DNA from: Candidatus Fermentithermobacillaceae bacterium
GTDB taxonomy: Bacteria; Bacillota; Sulfobacillia; Fermentithermobacillales; Fermentithermobacillaceae
Length of the DNA stretch: 49,271 nt
Assembly: GCA_012512325.1 (NCBI GenBank)
Contig: JAAZEL010000048.1
Span: 1-49,271 of the forward strand
Direction: 5' to 3'
Within the stretch, counting starts at the first letter, position 1, and the number at the start of each line of letters is the position of its first letter. Of this stretch, positions 48,761 to 49,271 are shown piece after piece. Made by a program: the position numbers and the translations under genes. Under the pieces are notes generated by a model, which saw nothing but the letters and a program-made list of their open reading frames with translations, was not told where the DNA came from and made no database searches.

Positions 48761-49271
48761 ATGATGCGGACAAGAGTAGCTCTGATAGCCATAGCTGTCA
48801 TAATGAGTCTTCTAGCCGGATGTACACAAGAACAGGAACCCGAAGTGCAACTTCCAAAGGCGTTGTATCTCCCTTCACTAAGAGCCGCTGCCACTGCCAA
48901 TATCCACTTGGGAGGCCTTGACGCGGACGGAGAAATCACCAATCTGATTACAGGAACTCTGTATACTTGGATGCCTTTGCCTGACAGATCAGGAACAGCT
49001 CTTGTGCCTGAACTGGCTGGCGGAGAGCCCATAGATGTATCGGGAGACGGCACAGAATGGCACGTTAAAATACGTGAAGATGCCAAATGGGAAAACGGGG
49101 AACCGATCACTGCAGATTCATTCATCTACAGTTGGAAGATGATGCTCGATCCCAAACAGGTATACTCCCAGGCCAGCAACTTCGCTAGGTACTTCATCGA
49201 AATAGAGAATGCCTTGGCCTACGCTGTTCAGGAATCCACTGAACCAAAGGTTGAAGTTGCCTGGGAAGATG
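48761..49271 (+). CDS. Oligopeptide-type ABC transporter substrate-binding lipoprotein (OppA family, partial)
   Basis: 170 codons up to the window edge. A lipoprotein signal (MMRTRVALIAIAVIMSLLAGC) with lipobox LAGC is followed by the start of a solute-binding family 5 protein: a LYTWMPLPDRSGTALVPELA segment, and DGTEWHVKIREDAKWENGEPITADSFIYSWKMMLDPK, the standard OppA/DppA signature. GGGAGG lies upstream; ATG 48764 is an equal start option. Probably peptide uptake; the ligand is unknown. Confidence 0.92.
   Translation, partial: MMRTRVALIAIAVIMSLLAGCTQEQEPEVQLPKALYLPSLRAAATANIHLGGLDADGEITNLITGTLYTWMPLPDRSGTALVPELAGGEPIDVSGDGTEWHVKIREDAKWENGEPITADSFIYSWKMMLDPKQVYSQASNFARYFIEIENALAYAVQESTEPKVEVAWED

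Overview
The window reads as the chromosome of an endospore-forming Firmicute of Clostridia-like type. It carries many sporulation genes (spoIIA operon, spoVAC-AD-AE, spmA/B, SASP, spoIIP, YIEGIA, spoIVA, ytfJ). It is fairly GC-rich, and GTG and TTG starts behind strong GGAGG-type ribosome sites are common. The fused IspH-S1 protein and the order xerD-dacF-spoIIAA-spoIIAB-sigF support this placement. Genus cannot be fixed from sequence alone. No rRNA, tRNA, CRISPR array or insertion sequence was seen.

Layout. 1-3015: end of xerD, then dacF and the spoIIA operon, with a SigH-type promoter overlapping a Spo0A box between dacF and spoIIAA. 3016-5303: a dodecin gene coupled to spoVAC, spoVAD and spoVAE. 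5420-8625: M50 protease, divergent scpA, scpB, a DUF2953-like protein and ytfJ. 8644-13116: Ku, LigD-type ligase, a frameshifted LigD-type polymerase, an unusual SASP, spmA and spmB, which look like a set for spore DNA protection and repair. 13145-14005: a metallophosphoesterase on the minus strand.

14006-20803: an unexplained possibly transcribed stretch, then ridA with a perfect palindrome at its promoter, a hybrid NrpR-N/FCD-type regulator, a 75-aa protein, a protein with an N-terminal B12 domain and a mutase-like barrel, a P-loop NTPase, a pseudouridine synthase and a nicotinate phosphoribosyltransferase. This B12 cluster is the best candidate for an undescribed metabolic system. 21335-24716: a cobalamin riboswitch with its terminator controls btuF-btuC-btuD, which would supply the cofactor.

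24772-37841: a membrane-anchored unknown, cmk, plsC, ispH-rpsA fusion, terminator, DUF1614 protein, spoIIP, YIEGIA and its small partner, DUF3189 and DUF512 proteins, der, plsY and gpsA. 38037-40978: spoIVA and a PatB/MalY-type C-S lyase.

41256-43760, minus strand: a 641-aa HTH-TPR regulator preceded by a 65-codon gene for a small exported peptide, with a perfect inverted repeat just upstream of the peptide gene. This resembles an RRNPP-type peptide-signalling pair and is the second candidate for a new system. 44010-49271: a Sir2 deacylase, a YkvA-like membrane protein, an extended SDR, a possible 51-aa coupled ORF, an HD-domain protein, then an AT-richer end with a small membrane protein and the start of an oligopeptide-type binding lipoprotein cut by the window edge.
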